A stretch of DNA of 64,000 nt from Mycobacterium sp. OAS707. Its GTDB lineage: Bacteria > Actinomycetota > Actinomycetes > Mycobacteriales > Mycobacteriaceae. Shown one piece after another: positions 16,578 through 24,683 of this stretch (within the stretch, counting starts at the first letter, position 1; each line of letters begins with the position of its first letter). The stretch covers positions 496,001 through 560,000 of the forward strand of contig NZ_JADBDS010000005.1 in NCBI RefSeq assembly GCF_014873705.1, read 5' to 3'. A program made the translations under genes and the position numbers. Under the pieces are notes generated by a model that did not search any database, was not told where the DNA came from, and was given only the letters and a program-made list of their open reading frames with translations.

Positions 16578-18323
16578 ATGACGCCCGTAGATGAACTGAT
16601 GGTGCCAGCGACGGCGCACACCCCGCTGAGGGAGCTCATCGCCGGTCTGGATACCGTCGCGGGCTTGGCGATTCCGTACGCGCACATGCCACGCCGCACA
16701 ATCAAAGCGTTCGCAGGCGAGTTCGCACGCTGGTCAGACATCTCCGGACAGACGGTGAATTCTCTGCTCAGCCGCCCCGCGGCGGGCGTGGCCACGGTCC
16801 GCGCCCTGCTGACGGCGGCCAGAGACGCCGTGGCGAAGCAACAGTCGGTCGCAACGATCGAGCCCGTGGGGGCGCCCGCCGCGGTCCAGCGCCTTCTCGA
16901 TGAGCTCGACGAGCGGGACCGGGTAATGGTGGCGTCTCGGCTGTGGGCGCACCCGCCGCTATCGCAAGTGATGGTCGCGCAGCGCCTCGGTGTCACCAAG
17001 GCCTGGGTGAACCGACACCACCCTCGATCAATGGCCAGGTTCGCGGAGTTACTCGCTGATCCGGCCCACCAGGAGGTCACCGGGCTCGCCGTTGAACTTG
17101 GCCGCCGGCTCGGCCCCTACGTACCCGGCGATGTCGTCGACGCCGAGTTGCGTCGCCTCGAGCTTGACCCGTCCAGCGAGGCCGCCAGGCTGCTGCTGCA
17201 CCTGGCGGGACCGTATGTGCGGCGCGACGGATGGCTTGAGGACACGACAACCGGTGGAGCCCAACAGATTTCGGCCGCCGTCGACAGCGTTTTCGACCGC
17301 GATCCCGCACCGTCGACCCAATCGCTGCTGCACGCGCTGGTCGTGGAAGGGATGCCACTCGACGTCGCTGGCACCTACATTCGTTCGCGCACCGACTGGC
17401 GCTGCTTCGGTGATGACGTGTGGGTGCGGTGGGGCGAGTCCGCCGCCAGCAAGGCCGAAGCGATCCTGCATGTTCGTGGTGCGCCCGCGACCCCCGAGGA
17501 GATCCTCGCCGAGATCGACGCCAGTCCCACAACATTGAAAACTATTCGGGAAGCGTTGTACGCCGACAAGAGGTTCGTCCGCGCCAGCCGTGCAACCTGG
17601 GGTCTGCGCATCTGGGGAATCGATGCCTACACCGGTATTGCAGAGGAACTGAGCGCCCGCATCGACACCGCCGGCGGGACGATGGCGATCGAGGATCTGG
17701 TCGAGGACATGCTGTCGCACTTCCCCGACGTGGCCGAAGGATCCATCAGAACTCAGCTCACCGGCAGCCTTGCCTTCATCACCGAAGGCGCCACGGTTCG
17801 ACGCCGAACCCCCGCCGACGCACTGCCTGCGGTCCCCCCGCTTCATTCCGTACGTGGGGCTTTTCGCAACGGCGACAACGAAATACGGTTGGCGATGACC
17901 GTCAACGCCGACATGCTGAGAGGGTCGGGACAGCCGATCCATCCCGCGGTGGCCTACGCGCTGGGCGTTAGCCCGGGGCAGCGGCGCCTGTACAGCACCC
18001 CGCACGGCCCAGTCCCGGTGATCTGGCGGCTGTCGTCAACCAACGGGCCCAGCATCGGGTCAATCCGCGCACCGGTCAAAGCGCTCGGCGCTGACATTGC
18101 CGACACCCTTGTTCTGGTCTTCTCGCTTGACGACACCTCACTGAACGTGCTGCGGGTCGATCCCGAAGGTTCCGGGGTTGAGCGGCTACGACAGCTAGTC
18201 GGCCACACCGTGCGCAACCCTGGCTCGGCGCTGGCCGCGAGTCTGGGCTGCAGGCGCGCAGATGTGGTCGCGGTGTTGCGCGAGCGCGGTGACCACGACC
18301 TCGCCACTCTCGCCGAGAGCTGA
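16578..18323 (+). CDS. Sigma-70-region-4-like regulator with repeated winged-helix domains
   Basis: In this 581-residue protein, residues 100-160 contain an RNA polymerase sigma region 4-like helix-turn-helix (DELDERDRVMVASRLWAHPP, then QVMVAQRLGVTKAWVNRHH). Further on there are two HARE-HTH-like winged helices: GAPATPEEILAEIDASPTTL (about residue 305) and GGTMAIEDLVEDMLSHFPDV (about 370), each followed by an aromatic or basic strand. The C-terminal 150 residues look globular (RRLYSTPHGPVPVIWRLSS). It resembles actinobacterial DNA-binding proteins that pair sigma-4 with HARE-type domains. It is probably a transcription regulator rather than a true sigma factor, as region 2 is missing. It has no clear operon partner. 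Confidence 0.7.
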   Translation: MTPVDELMVPATAHTPLRELIAGLDTVAGLAIPYAHMPRRTIKAFAGEFARWSDISGQTVNSLLSRPAAGVATVRALLTAARDAVAKQQSVATIEPVGAPAAVQRLLDELDERDRVMVASRLWAHPPLSQVMVAQRLGVTKAWVNRHHPRSMARFAELLADPAHQEVTGLAVELGRRLGPYVPGDVVDAELRRLELDPSSEAARLLLHLAGPYVRRDGWLEDTTTGGAQQISAAVDSVFDRDPAPSTQSLLHALVVEGMPLDVAGTYIRSRTDWRCFGDDVWVRWGESAASKAEAILHVRGAPATPEEILAEIDASPTTLKTIREALYADKRFVRASRATWGLRIWGIDAYTGIAEELSARIDTAGGTMAIEDLVEDMLSHFPDVAEGSIRTQLTGSLAFITEGATVRRRTPADALPAVPPLHSVRGAFRNGDNEIRLAMTVNADMLRGSGQPIHPAVAYALGVSPGQRRLYSTPHGPVPVIWRLSSTNGPSIGSIRAPVKALGADIADTLVLVFSLDDTSLNVLRVDPEGSGVERLRQLVGHTVRNPGSALAASLGCRRADVVAVLRERGDHDLATLAES

Positions 18324-18339
18324 ATCGTGCCGCGGCGGC

Positions 18340-18858
18340 CTATCGCGGGTGCTGCTGCGGCGGTTGCCACGGTGGCGAGTACTGCTGCGGCGGTTGCCAC
18401 GGTGGCGGCGATTGCGGCGGGCGTGCGCGCACATAAGGCTGATCTAGCAATTTGGCGAGCAGAACCGTCCATGCGATGACACCGCCAAACAGCGATATCC
18501 ACCACAACAGCGCACTGAACTGCTCTAGCGTCTCGCCTCCGCCGAACAGCTTCATCAGCGGTGACTCGTAGGTGCCCATCGCATCTGTGTCGCCGAGCGC
18601 CGCACCGTAAGTGAACATCGCTGCCCAGCAAGCGATCTGCGCCCACGCCTGCCCGGAGGTGAGCCGCACCGGTCTGCGACGCTGACGGAACATCAGCACA
18701 GTGGTGATCGTCAGGCAGGTCAGGAATATGGGGCTCGCCAGCAAGGTGACCTGAGCCGTCCATGCCAGCGTTGTGAACAGCCCCGGGCCGAAGATCATCC
18801 ACGCCAGCATGGCGAGGTTGAGAGGAATCGCGAGTACGAGCACCGATTGCCTGAACAT
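18340..18858 (-). CDS. Four-helix membrane protein with Pro/Gln-rich tail
   Basis: This 172-residue protein starts at the ATG after a GGGAGGA ribosome site. It has about four hydrophobic segments (VLVLAIPLNLAMLAWMIFG, TLLASPIFLTCLTITTVLM, AWAQIACWAAMFTYGAALG, LLWWISLFGGVIAWTVLLA). The cytoplasmic tail repeats the PPPWQPPQQYS unit, encoded by a 30-bp tandem DNA repeat at 18352-18407. The family is not recognised and the function is unknown. The tail could bind a partner with a proline-recognising domain. Confidence 0.7.
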   Translation of the reverse strand: MFRQSVLVLAIPLNLAMLAWMIFGPGLFTTLAWTAQVTLLASPIFLTCLTITTVLMFRQRRRPVRLTSGQAWAQIACWAAMFTYGAALGDTDAMGTYESPLMKLFGGGETLEQFSALLWWISLFGGVIAWTVLLAKLLDQPYVRARPPQSPPPWQPPQQYSPPWQPPQQHPR

Positions 18859-18943
18859 CACCGTGTCCTCCCGTCGTCGGCGTTGAGGCTGAGTTTGGTT
18901 GTGCAGTGTTCTCGCCACGCATGCAGCCGCTGCCGGGCGTGGC

Positions 18944-19876
18944 TCATTGCCGGGTGCCCGGCGGCGGAGGCGGCGCCGGTTCATCGGGGTCGCTGATGAT
19001 GCCGTAGGAGATGTAATCGCATTTGGCGAAGTCGAGCTTCGCGTCGCGGCCGAGCGTGTGGTCAATGACATACGCCACCCGTATCGGAAAACCCTTCATG
19101 CCGGCATGGAGCTGCGTGCCGGCCATGAGGCTGGCAACGATGATCGCGTAGACCCACACGAACCGACCGGCCTCGTCCTCGGCGACGAACTGAGGAAGGG
19201 ACCTCCCCCAGTCGAAGCCGTCTACGGGGTGGTACTTGATTGGTTGGTCGAGACGGCCGACAAAGTAGTCGGCGCGATCCGGTCCGGGGATCTGCCGCAT
19301 CAGTGTGGCGGTCACCGGAAGCTGTCGTTGCAGCTCTTCGACGGCAGGAAACACTCCCCCGCCCATCTGGTCGTAATCGACACTGCTCAGAACGAAGCGC
19401 GCCATATCTAATTCCGAAACCCTTTGTAGTTGAGCGTTACTCGTTGGGATTGCCGGCGAGGACGTCATCACATGGTCCCAGGCCTGTTTGCGTAGCTCGC
19501 CGCCGATCTCGACCGCGAAGTCCAGGTCTTGGCGCGTGTACATCCACCCCGCTCCGTCGACCCACTGGCGTGGGACCAGTTGGGCGATTACGGGCTGCGG
19601 CAGGCCGCATGCATCTGCGACGTCTTTGACCGTCAGCGTCGCCTCGTCATCGCGGCATGCGCAGCCCGGGCTCTCTACACGCGGAAACGTCCGAGTCCTG
19701 GTCGGATTGGATATGGCCACAGTTTTGAGCCTAATGCCGGCGCAGATAGCGTCTGTACGCCAAAAGTTCATTCCGGTTGGCCCGTAAAACCCGACATCGT
19801 GATTGCTCGGTTGGCCCTTCATGACCCGCACATCGGTGGCACCGATTTTCTTACCCGCGGCTTGCGCAGTCATCAA
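18944..19876 (-). CDS. Hypothetical protein with N-terminal HTH-like segment
   Basis: The 310-residue frame has a HTH-like segment around residues 80-125 (LTVKDVADACGLPQPVIAQL, then YTRQDLDFAVEIG), as in excisionase/MerR-like proteins. The C-terminal 150 residues form a distinct globular domain (MARFVLSSVDYDQMGGGVF, QIPGPDRADYFVGRLDQPIK, LDFAKCDYISYGIIS). A second possible start at 19405 would give only that domain, so two fused or overlapping genes cannot be excluded. The first 70 residues look poorly conserved and the true start is uncertain. Confidence 0.55.
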   Translation of the reverse strand: MMTAQAAGKKIGATDVRVMKGQPSNHDVGFYGPTGMNFWRTDAICAGIRLKTVAISNPTRTRTFPRVESPGCACRDDEATLTVKDVADACGLPQPVIAQLVPRQWVDGAGWMYTRQDLDFAVEIGGELRKQAWDHVMTSSPAIPTSNAQLQRVSELDMARFVLSSVDYDQMGGGVFPAVEELQRQLPVTATLMRQIPGPDRADYFVGRLDQPIKYHPVDGFDWGRSLPQFVAEDEAGRFVWVYAIIVASLMAGTQLHAGMKGFPIRVAYVIDHTLGRDAKLDFAKCDYISYGIISDPDEPAPPPPPGTRQ

Positions 19877-19952
19877 GAATCAGAAGCCCCCGCGTCGCCG
19901 TCGCCGCCACGGGTGCGGGATCCACAGCCTGGCAGTGTCTTTGGCATGGGAT

Positions 19953-20180
19953 CTAGTCGAACGCGACTGTTGCCGCGGCAATCACGAACACCGCAGAGAA
20001 CAGCCACGCCAGTAGCGCACCGTGAGCGAGATGCTTGAGAGGGCGGCGATACCGCCGAGACTGTGCTGCCAGACCGAGGACTGCTGCGATCGCGATCGGG
20101 CCAACCGGGGCAAAAAGCCAGTAGTACAAAAACCAGTACGTGCACGACGACCAGATGCCGGCGCTGAAACCGGCGAGCAT
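19953..20180 (-). CDS. Small membrane protein (75 aa)
   Basis: From the chosen ATG the 75-residue product has two clear membrane helices (YWFLYYWLFAPVGPIAIAAVL and GALLAWLFSAVFVIAAATVA) joined by a basic loop (AQSRRYRRPLKH). A longer in-frame extension upstream is antisense to other sequence and is unlikely to be translated. It lies 68 bases after another small membrane protein gene on the same strand, so they may form a pair. The function is unknown. Confidence 0.6.
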   Translation of the reverse strand: MLAGFSAGIWSSCTYWFLYYWLFAPVGPIAIAAVLGLAAQSRRYRRPLKHLAHGALLAWLFSAVFVIAAATVAFD

Positions 20181-20248
20181 CAGCGGTGACCCGCAGGGTT
20201 GGTTCAGTCTCTGCCAGACGGCAGGGGCTTGCTGCTCCGACACCCTGT

Positions 20249-20587
20249 TCACCCGCCCAAGCTCGACTGCACGCCCACCCACGCCAGCATCATCCAGCCG
20301 CTCACGCTGCAAACGATCGAGCCGACACCCACGCTGCGGACAAGAACCGACGCCGCGAAGGCGGCCGTGAGGCCGCCGAGCGCTAGGGGCGCTGATGAAA
20401 CCGCGGCGACTATGAGCCATTTCGTGTTCGGGGGAAGTTCGTCGACGAGCGGTGTTCCCAGCAACAGCCCGGCCAGCACGCCCCATAACGCGCCGCCGGT
20501 GATCGCGCCGAAGCAGAGCGCAGCCGGCCAGTGTACTGATCCGCGCTGGCTACCGGGACGGTCTGTTGGCGCTGCTGGTATGTACAC
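20249..20587 (-). CDS. Small membrane protein (112 aa)
   Basis: From a GTG start the product has three hydrophobic segments (ALCFGAITGGALWGVLAGLLL, WLIVAAVSSAPLALGGLTAAF, VGSIVCSVSGWMMLAWVGV) after a short polar N-terminus. The frame extends further upstream, but that part is the antisense of a plus-strand gene and is rejected. The start overlaps the start region of the divergent gene at 20580, leaving almost no room for separate promoters. Confidence 0.55.
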   Translation of the reverse strand: MYIPAAPTDRPGSQRGSVHWPAALCFGAITGGALWGVLAGLLLGTPLVDELPPNTKWLIVAAVSSAPLALGGLTAAFAASVLVRSVGVGSIVCSVSGWMMLAWVGVQSSLGG

Positions 20588-20936
20588 GGGGTCGATCGTG
20601 TCACGCCCCGGCCCATGCGGTGCACGCCAATTTCCGCCCCCCACAGCGTGTTTGCGGACGCAGGTATCACCAGTCGAGGATCGTGACACTGAGTACGAGG
20701 ACCCCGCGACTGGCCTGTGGTGGCGTCGCATGGATTGCCTCGACTGCTTGCGGATCATCAACTCTGCACGCCGTGACCGTGCGCAGCGCGCGCTCACGGA
20801 CGAGTTGATAAAGCTCGCGGCACATGTTCGAGAACTGACGGCCGATAAGGTTGTCATCCTGCGCGAGCAAATCAAATTGGTGCGTCCGCCGGCGGAGGCA
20901 CTCGTTAGGCTCGAAATTGCACGGTCCGTCACCTAG
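20580..20936 (+). CDS. Hypothetical cytoplasmic protein with CxxC motif
   Basis: This protein of about 118 residues (a GTG at 20598 would give 112) has a polar start, then DPATGLWWRRMDCLDCLRII with a CxxC pair. Two amphipathic helices follow, rich in Arg/Glu/Leu (RAQRALTDELIKLAAHVREL, ILREQIKLVRPPAEALVRLE), which may form a coiled coil. The CxxC could bind a metal. The start region overlaps the divergent membrane gene. The family is not recognised. Confidence 0.5.
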   Translation: MYTGSIVSRPGPCGARQFPPPTACLRTQVSPVEDRDTEYEDPATGLWWRRMDCLDCLRIINSARRDRAQRALTDELIKLAAHVRELTADKVVILREQIKLVRPPAEALVRLEIARSVT

Positions 20937-21015
20937 ATCCCCACGGTGCCGCCCGATCTGACCGACGTCGATCAGATTGGCCTGTCCCGCCTGCTAATAG
21001 CGGCGAGTTCCGCGG

Positions 21016-21345
21016 TCAATCACGACCGTAAGACCAAGGGTGATCTGAGTAAGGTGTGATCGTTTCGCAGGGATAGCCGGGGGGGCCACACACGAACGTT
21101 TGAGTTTCGTCGGGGGGCTGCGGTGCGATGTACCCCTGCCCCGGGGACGACCCCGCGGGGTGAGTGGATTCGTTCGGCGGATGCGGCGGAGGGCACTGCC
21201 CGTCTTCACATTGGTTCGGCCTCGCCGAGGCAACACCAGCTGCCTCCATCGAGACGCCCGCTGCGGCCCCGAAGGCGGCCGCAGCGATGAGGACGGCGGG
21301 CGCTAGGCGACGTAACCGGGTCGAACGCGCGATCCTGCCTGTCAT
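21016..21345 (-). CDS. Secreted protein with signal peptide (109 aa)
   Basis: The N-terminus has basic residues followed by a hydrophobic core (LAPAVLIAAAAFGAAAGVS) and a likely cleavage after ASA. The mature part is about 68 residues, Pro-rich, with four cysteines (NQCEDGQCPPP and VCGPPGYPCE), suggesting two disulfides. It is exported; the function is unknown. The pairing of Cys-rich and Pro-rich segments resembles other short mycobacterial secreted proteins. Confidence 0.7.
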   Translation of the reverse strand: MTGRIARSTRLRRLAPAVLIAAAAFGAAAGVSMEAAGVASARPNQCEDGQCPPPHPPNESTHPAGSSPGQGYIAPQPPDETQTFVCGPPGYPCETITPYSDHPWSYGRD

Positions 21346-21648
21346 TTCTTCTCCCGATATGTGGTCGCGGTGCCCGAGCTGGGCCGCTAGTACTCAAGAG
21401 ATTTCGCGATCACACAGGGGGTTCGTAATCACCGGAAAGCCAGACTCCACTTTCAAACAGGAAGGGTTTCCTATCCGCCAGGTAAGCCCAGCGGTGGTTC
21501 AATCCGCCACTCCAGATTCCCCACGGTGGCGGGCCGAACCTCGGCGCGAATTTCTTCCACAAAAAAGTGTGGGAGTTGGGGTGCCTGGTTGCTCCTAGGT
21601 GTTGAACGCAGCCCACAAGGGGCTACGAGCAAACCAAAGGAGAACATC
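21346..21648. other. Intergenic region with one arm of a repeat
   Basis: Contains the sequence GGTGGCGGGCCGAAC at 21525-21539, which recurs at 22118-22132 on the other side of the gene at 21649, and a short local inverted repeat (CCGCCAC at 21504 with GTGGCGG at 21526). The last 20 bases carry an AAAGGAGAA ribosome site for that gene. No other gene is seen. Confidence 0.5.
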
Positions 21649-22068
21649 ATGAAGATCAACAACCACACCATGCGCGACCACTCAACCCGCACCCTTAAAA
21701 GGACGGCAGCCGCCGTCGCAATGCGAGCGGCTCGTCCGATTCTGCTGGCGGCCGTGGGGTTCGGGCTGATCCTCGGCGCAGCCGGAACAGCGAACGCCTT
21801 TCCGAACATCCCCCCCGGCGGGGACTCATACCAGCAAGCTTGCGCAGCCCAAGTGAACCAGATCCGTGATGCACTTCAGGAGTACTACGACAGTCCAAAG
21901 ACGGCGGCGAACCTTCAGGCCGCGCAAGACAAGATTCGCCCTGCGGCCGAAAAGTACAACTCGTTGGGCTGCGCAAAAATCTGGGGCCCGCTCCGCCCAG
22001 AGTCTCTACCGGAGCCCCGGCGCGCAGCTTCGCCGGTGGTGGGCCAGGGGGCAACGAATTTGAACTAG
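21649..22068 (+). CDS. Secreted small helical protein (139 aa)
   Basis: The ATG follows an AAAGGAGAA ribosome site. The precursor has a long basic N-region, a hydrophobic core (PILLAAVGFGLILGAAGTANA) and cleavage probably after ANA. The mature chain is about 90 residues: helical (CAAQVNQIRDALQEYYDSPK, AANLQAAQDKIRPAAEKYN) with two cysteines, then a Pro-rich tail. It looks like a small exported helical-hairpin protein; the family is not recognised. A strong hairpin lies just after its stop and it is flanked by a short direct repeat. Confidence 0.72.
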   Translation: MKINNHTMRDHSTRTLKRTAAAVAMRAARPILLAAVGFGLILGAAGTANAFPNIPPGGDSYQQACAAQVNQIRDALQEYYDSPKTAANLQAAQDKIRPAAEKYNSLGCAKIWGPLRPESLPEPRRAASPVVGQGATNLN

Positions 22069-22094
22069 CGTCTGCAGCCGCGTCCTATCCGATA

Positions 22095-22131
22095 TTCGGC
22101 CCGCCACCCCCTCCCCTGGTGGCGGGCCGAA
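22095..22131 (+). terminator. Strong 14-bp hairpin, probable terminator
   Basis: TTCGGCCCGCCACC (22095-22108) pairs perfectly with GGTGGCGGGCCGAA (22118-22131) around a 9-base loop. It lies 27 bases after the stop of the secreted-protein gene and before the convergent FHA regulator gene, where a bidirectional terminator is expected. There is no T tract, as is usual in mycobacterial stem-loops. Confidence 0.65.
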
Positions 22132-22172
22132 CACTCGGAACGTCTCACAGACGCCGTGGCCCCTCGGTGCGG

Positions 22173-23234
22173 TCAGTGTTGTGCGAGTTGGGCGATCAAC
22201 GATTCCAGCGCCGCCATATCGCCGGGCGGCACTGGCCGGTCGGCTTCAGCGTCGGCGACCGTTTGGGCATCGACGCCCGCTGCGTTGGCGGTTTCCTCGA
22301 CGGTGAGCTCGGCGCGATGCCGTGCGGCGTAGAGCCGGTGGCTCAACCGGGCGCCCGGTGCGCCGGCCGCACGGACGATCAGATCGTTGTAGGTGCGCCG
22401 GATGTCGCTGAGCAGCAGTGCGATCCCCGGACCTTTCGAGCCTGCTGCAGCCTCGTGGGCGGTGGCTTGCACTTGACGCAGCTTGGTGAGCAGTTCGGCT
22501 GCCCGGGCGCCGAACGTGGGCGCGCTCTGCGATGGCAGTGCCGAAACCCGCCCCTTGATGTCGTCGAGGTGCAGCCTGATCGCGTCAAGGAACACCGAGA
22601 CGCGCACACTGTCGGTGAGCACTTCGGTGGCAGTCTCCGCCGATTCTGTGGGGATAGGTCCGCCGCGGCGGATACGGGCAAGGGTCCCGGCCGGCCAGTC
22701 GACAGCCTGCTCCAGTTTGGCCAGAGTGCTGTTGCGGGGCCAGCTGCGGCCTTTCTCAAAGGCGACCAGATTGCTTTGTCCGATCACATTGTCGTCGGAC
22801 AACTTTCGCTGCGAGAAGCCCATTTCTTCGCGGCGCACGGCGAAAGCACGACCGGCCCGCGCGAGCCCGGGGTCATTGGGGTTGCGCCGTTGGTGGGTGA
22901 AAGTCACCGGGATGCCGTCGGCGTCGCCGAGGTGAACGGTGAGGCCGTCGGTGACCCAGTGCGCGGTGATCAGCGCGCCGTCGAGGTAGGTCCCATTGGT
23001 GCTGCCGTCATCTCGCAACGCCCAATTGGCGCCGTCGCACTCGATGATCAGATGCCTCTCCGACACTCGCGGGTCCTGGATGCGCATGGTCGCCTCCAAC
23101 CCACGCCCCACAGTGATCGGCGCATCGACGACGTCCACGGTGTAGGGCGCCATGTCCCTCACCGTGATCGACAACGCCGGCGCCTCGACTTGGCCGTGTT
23201 CGTTGATGTTCGGGCCGGTGTACGCGTGGGTCAT
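22173..23234 (-). CDS. FHA-domain protein with XRE-type helix-turn-helix
   Basis: The protein is 353 residues from the ATG at MTHAYTGPNINE. The FHA domain spans about residues 25-110 and keeps the phosphothreonine-binding residues (TVGRGLEATMRIQDPRVSER, then DDGSTNGTYLDG). An XRE-type HTH follows (FSQRKLSDDNVIGQSNLVAF). A helical C-terminus has a second possible HTH (LTVEETANAAGVDAQTVADA). FHA domains bind phosphorylated partners of Ser/Thr kinases, and two such kinases are encoded in this window. It is divergent from a WhiB gene and could regulate the shared region. Confidence 0.82.
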   Translation of the reverse strand: MTHAYTGPNINEHGQVEAPALSITVRDMAPYTVDVVDAPITVGRGLEATMRIQDPRVSERHLIIECDGANWALRDDGSTNGTYLDGALITAHWVTDGLTVHLGDADGIPVTFTHQRRNPNDPGLARAGRAFAVRREEMGFSQRKLSDDNVIGQSNLVAFEKGRSWPRNSTLAKLEQAVDWPAGTLARIRRGGPIPTESAETATEVLTDSVRVSVFLDAIRLHLDDIKGRVSALPSQSAPTFGARAAELLTKLRQVQATAHEAAAGSKGPGIALLLSDIRRTYNDLIVRAAGAPGARLSHRLYAARHRAELTVEETANAAGVDAQTVADAEADRPVPPGDMAALESLIAQLAQH

Positions 23235-23565
23235 TGCGCTCCGCTTCTCTGTGGTCGCATGCTGCTGTCGTGCTTTCGCTCCAAAGGCTCGGGTCGTCGC
23301 AGCTAATGATAGCAACCGGTATCGAGAGCGACAACGGAACCGCTATCGAATCCGCTCCGCGCCGCGCCGAGGATCCGAGTGCGGCCGACATTCTGGGCTG
23401 TTTTCTGCCGCTTGTTGCCAGGTCAACCTGCATTTACCCCTCTGGGCGCCGACCGCGCGCTACGGTATCGAACGATTGCGACTTGCTTTCGGAACGCTTT
23501 CGTTTATTGTAGATCTAACGACAGCATTTCGATAGCACTGAGAAACTGGAACGGAAGGTCCGGCG
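23235..23565. promoter_or_regulatory. Divergent promoter region with repeated GGTATCGA-like motif
   Basis: The 330-base gap between the FHA regulator and whiB carries three similar decamers: CCGGTATCGA at 23316, CCGCTATCGA at 23340 and ACGGTATCGA at 23462. They could be operator copies for either flanking regulator. The gap is more AT-rich near 23500-23550, where the whiB promoter is expected. No gene is seen. Confidence 0.4.
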
Positions 23566-23865
23566 ATGACCGCAGCGCACCTCATTAGGCCCCTGAACTC
23601 TCGCGTGAATCTGCCCTCGCCCTGCGTGGCCGATCCCGATCGTTGGCTCGAAGGCGGCGAAGACCCTGAACTCAAAAGCCTGTGCCGCGGGTGCCCCCGC
23701 CGCTGGCAGTGCGCCAAAGACGCCCTGGAAACGCCCGGTGTCGAGGGAATGTGGGCCGCGGTCTACATCCCGAGTGAGGGGCGCCGTGCCCGCACATCTG
23801 CGCTACGGCAACTGCGCTCGCTCGTCGAGCATGCCGACAGCGTCGGTGCCCCCACCCGGCGGTAG
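23566..23865 (+). CDS. WhiB-family iron-sulfur transcription regulator
   Basis: This 99-residue protein has the four WhiB cysteines at positions 20, 40, 43 and 49 (C-x19-C-x2-C-x5-C), which bind a 4Fe-4S cluster. The turn motif GMWAA replaces the usual G(V/I)WGG, and a basic C-terminal segment (SEGRRARTSALRQLR) would contact DNA. WhiB proteins act with the primary sigma factor and respond to redox or NO. A GGAAGG ribosome site precedes the ATG. The altered turn motif and plasmid-like setting suggest an accessory WhiB paralogue. The downstream lipoprotein gene starts 97 bases later and may be co-regulated. Confidence 0.9.
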   Translation: MTAAHLIRPLNSRVNLPSPCVADPDRWLEGGEDPELKSLCRGCPRRWQCAKDALETPGVEGMWAAVYIPSEGRRARTSALRQLRSLVEHADSVGAPTRR

Positions 23866-23962
23866 AAGCACCGCCAACAGATGTGCCGCCCCAGCCATGC
23901 CCACCTCCACATCTCCTCCGCGGCGATATCAGTCGGCGCGAATCGGCGAAAGGAACCCCCGC

Positions 23963-24682
23963 GTGTTGATACCCAATAGCGTTATGCGAGCGAGTGTTCG
24001 CAGTGTCGCGCTGATCGCCGTGGCAGCGTCGCTGGCCGCGTGCGGCAGTGACGAGCCGGCCTCACCCGAGGAGTTACTCGCCGGCAAGACGCTTCCAGCG
24101 GCAGTCCCCGCCCGCGTCGTCGGGGTCGGCGATGCGGGCGCGTGTCACCAGGTCGCCGCGCCCATGGTCGACATCGAGAGCCGAAACGACACCGAACCGC
24201 AGCTGCGGATCCCGCAGCCGGCGGGCTGGGAGCGTTTCACCAAACTCGACAGCGAAATCCTCCGATTCGCCTTGGCGAACAGGAATCTGGTCGCCAACCA
24301 GTTCGCCCCCAACGTCGTGGTCACCCTGGAACACACCCCTGACGCCGATCCCCAGGTGATTTTCGATCAGACGCGGGACAACGTGGCGAAAATGGCCGGC
24401 GCGCACGACATCACGGTGAACGCGGGCACCATGTGCGGGCTGCCGGCCGAGACGGTCACCTACGTTGCCGCGGCGATGGGGCCGGCGACCCCGGCGCGCC
24501 CGATCTCCGCGCTGCAGGTGGTGACCAGGACCGGCGGGCAAACCTACCTGGTCACTGCGACGATGCAAACCACCCAACCAGATAATCCCACCTATCGGCG
24601 TGACGTCGAGACCATCCTGATCGGCCTCCAGGTGCTGCCTCCCGTAGCAGACAAACTCACCGGCCGCCAGAAAGGCAACTGA
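23963..24682 (+). CDS. LpqN/LpqT-like lipoprotein
   Basis: This 239-residue protein starts at a GTG with an AAAGGAA ribosome site. Its lipoprotein signal ends in the lipobox SLAAC (modified cysteine followed by GSDEP). The mature part matches the LpqN/LpqT type: RIPQPAGWERFTKLDSEIL, APNVVVTLEHTPDADP, a conserved Cys near MCGLPAET and ALQVVTRTGGQTYLVTATMQ. It is anchored on the outer face of the cell membrane. In mycobacteria these lipoproteins are linked to envelope biogenesis. It heads a run of tightly spaced genes to 26249. Confidence 0.82.
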   Translation: MLIPNSVMRASVRSVALIAVAASLAACGSDEPASPEELLAGKTLPAAVPARVVGVGDAGACHQVAAPMVDIESRNDTEPQLRIPQPAGWERFTKLDSEILRFALANRNLVANQFAPNVVVTLEHTPDADPQVIFDQTRDNVAKMAGAHDITVNAGTMCGLPAETVTYVAAAMGPATPARPISALQVVTRTGGQTYLVTATMQTTQPDNPTYRRDVETILIGLQVLPPVADKLTGRQKGN

Positions 24683-24683
24683 C

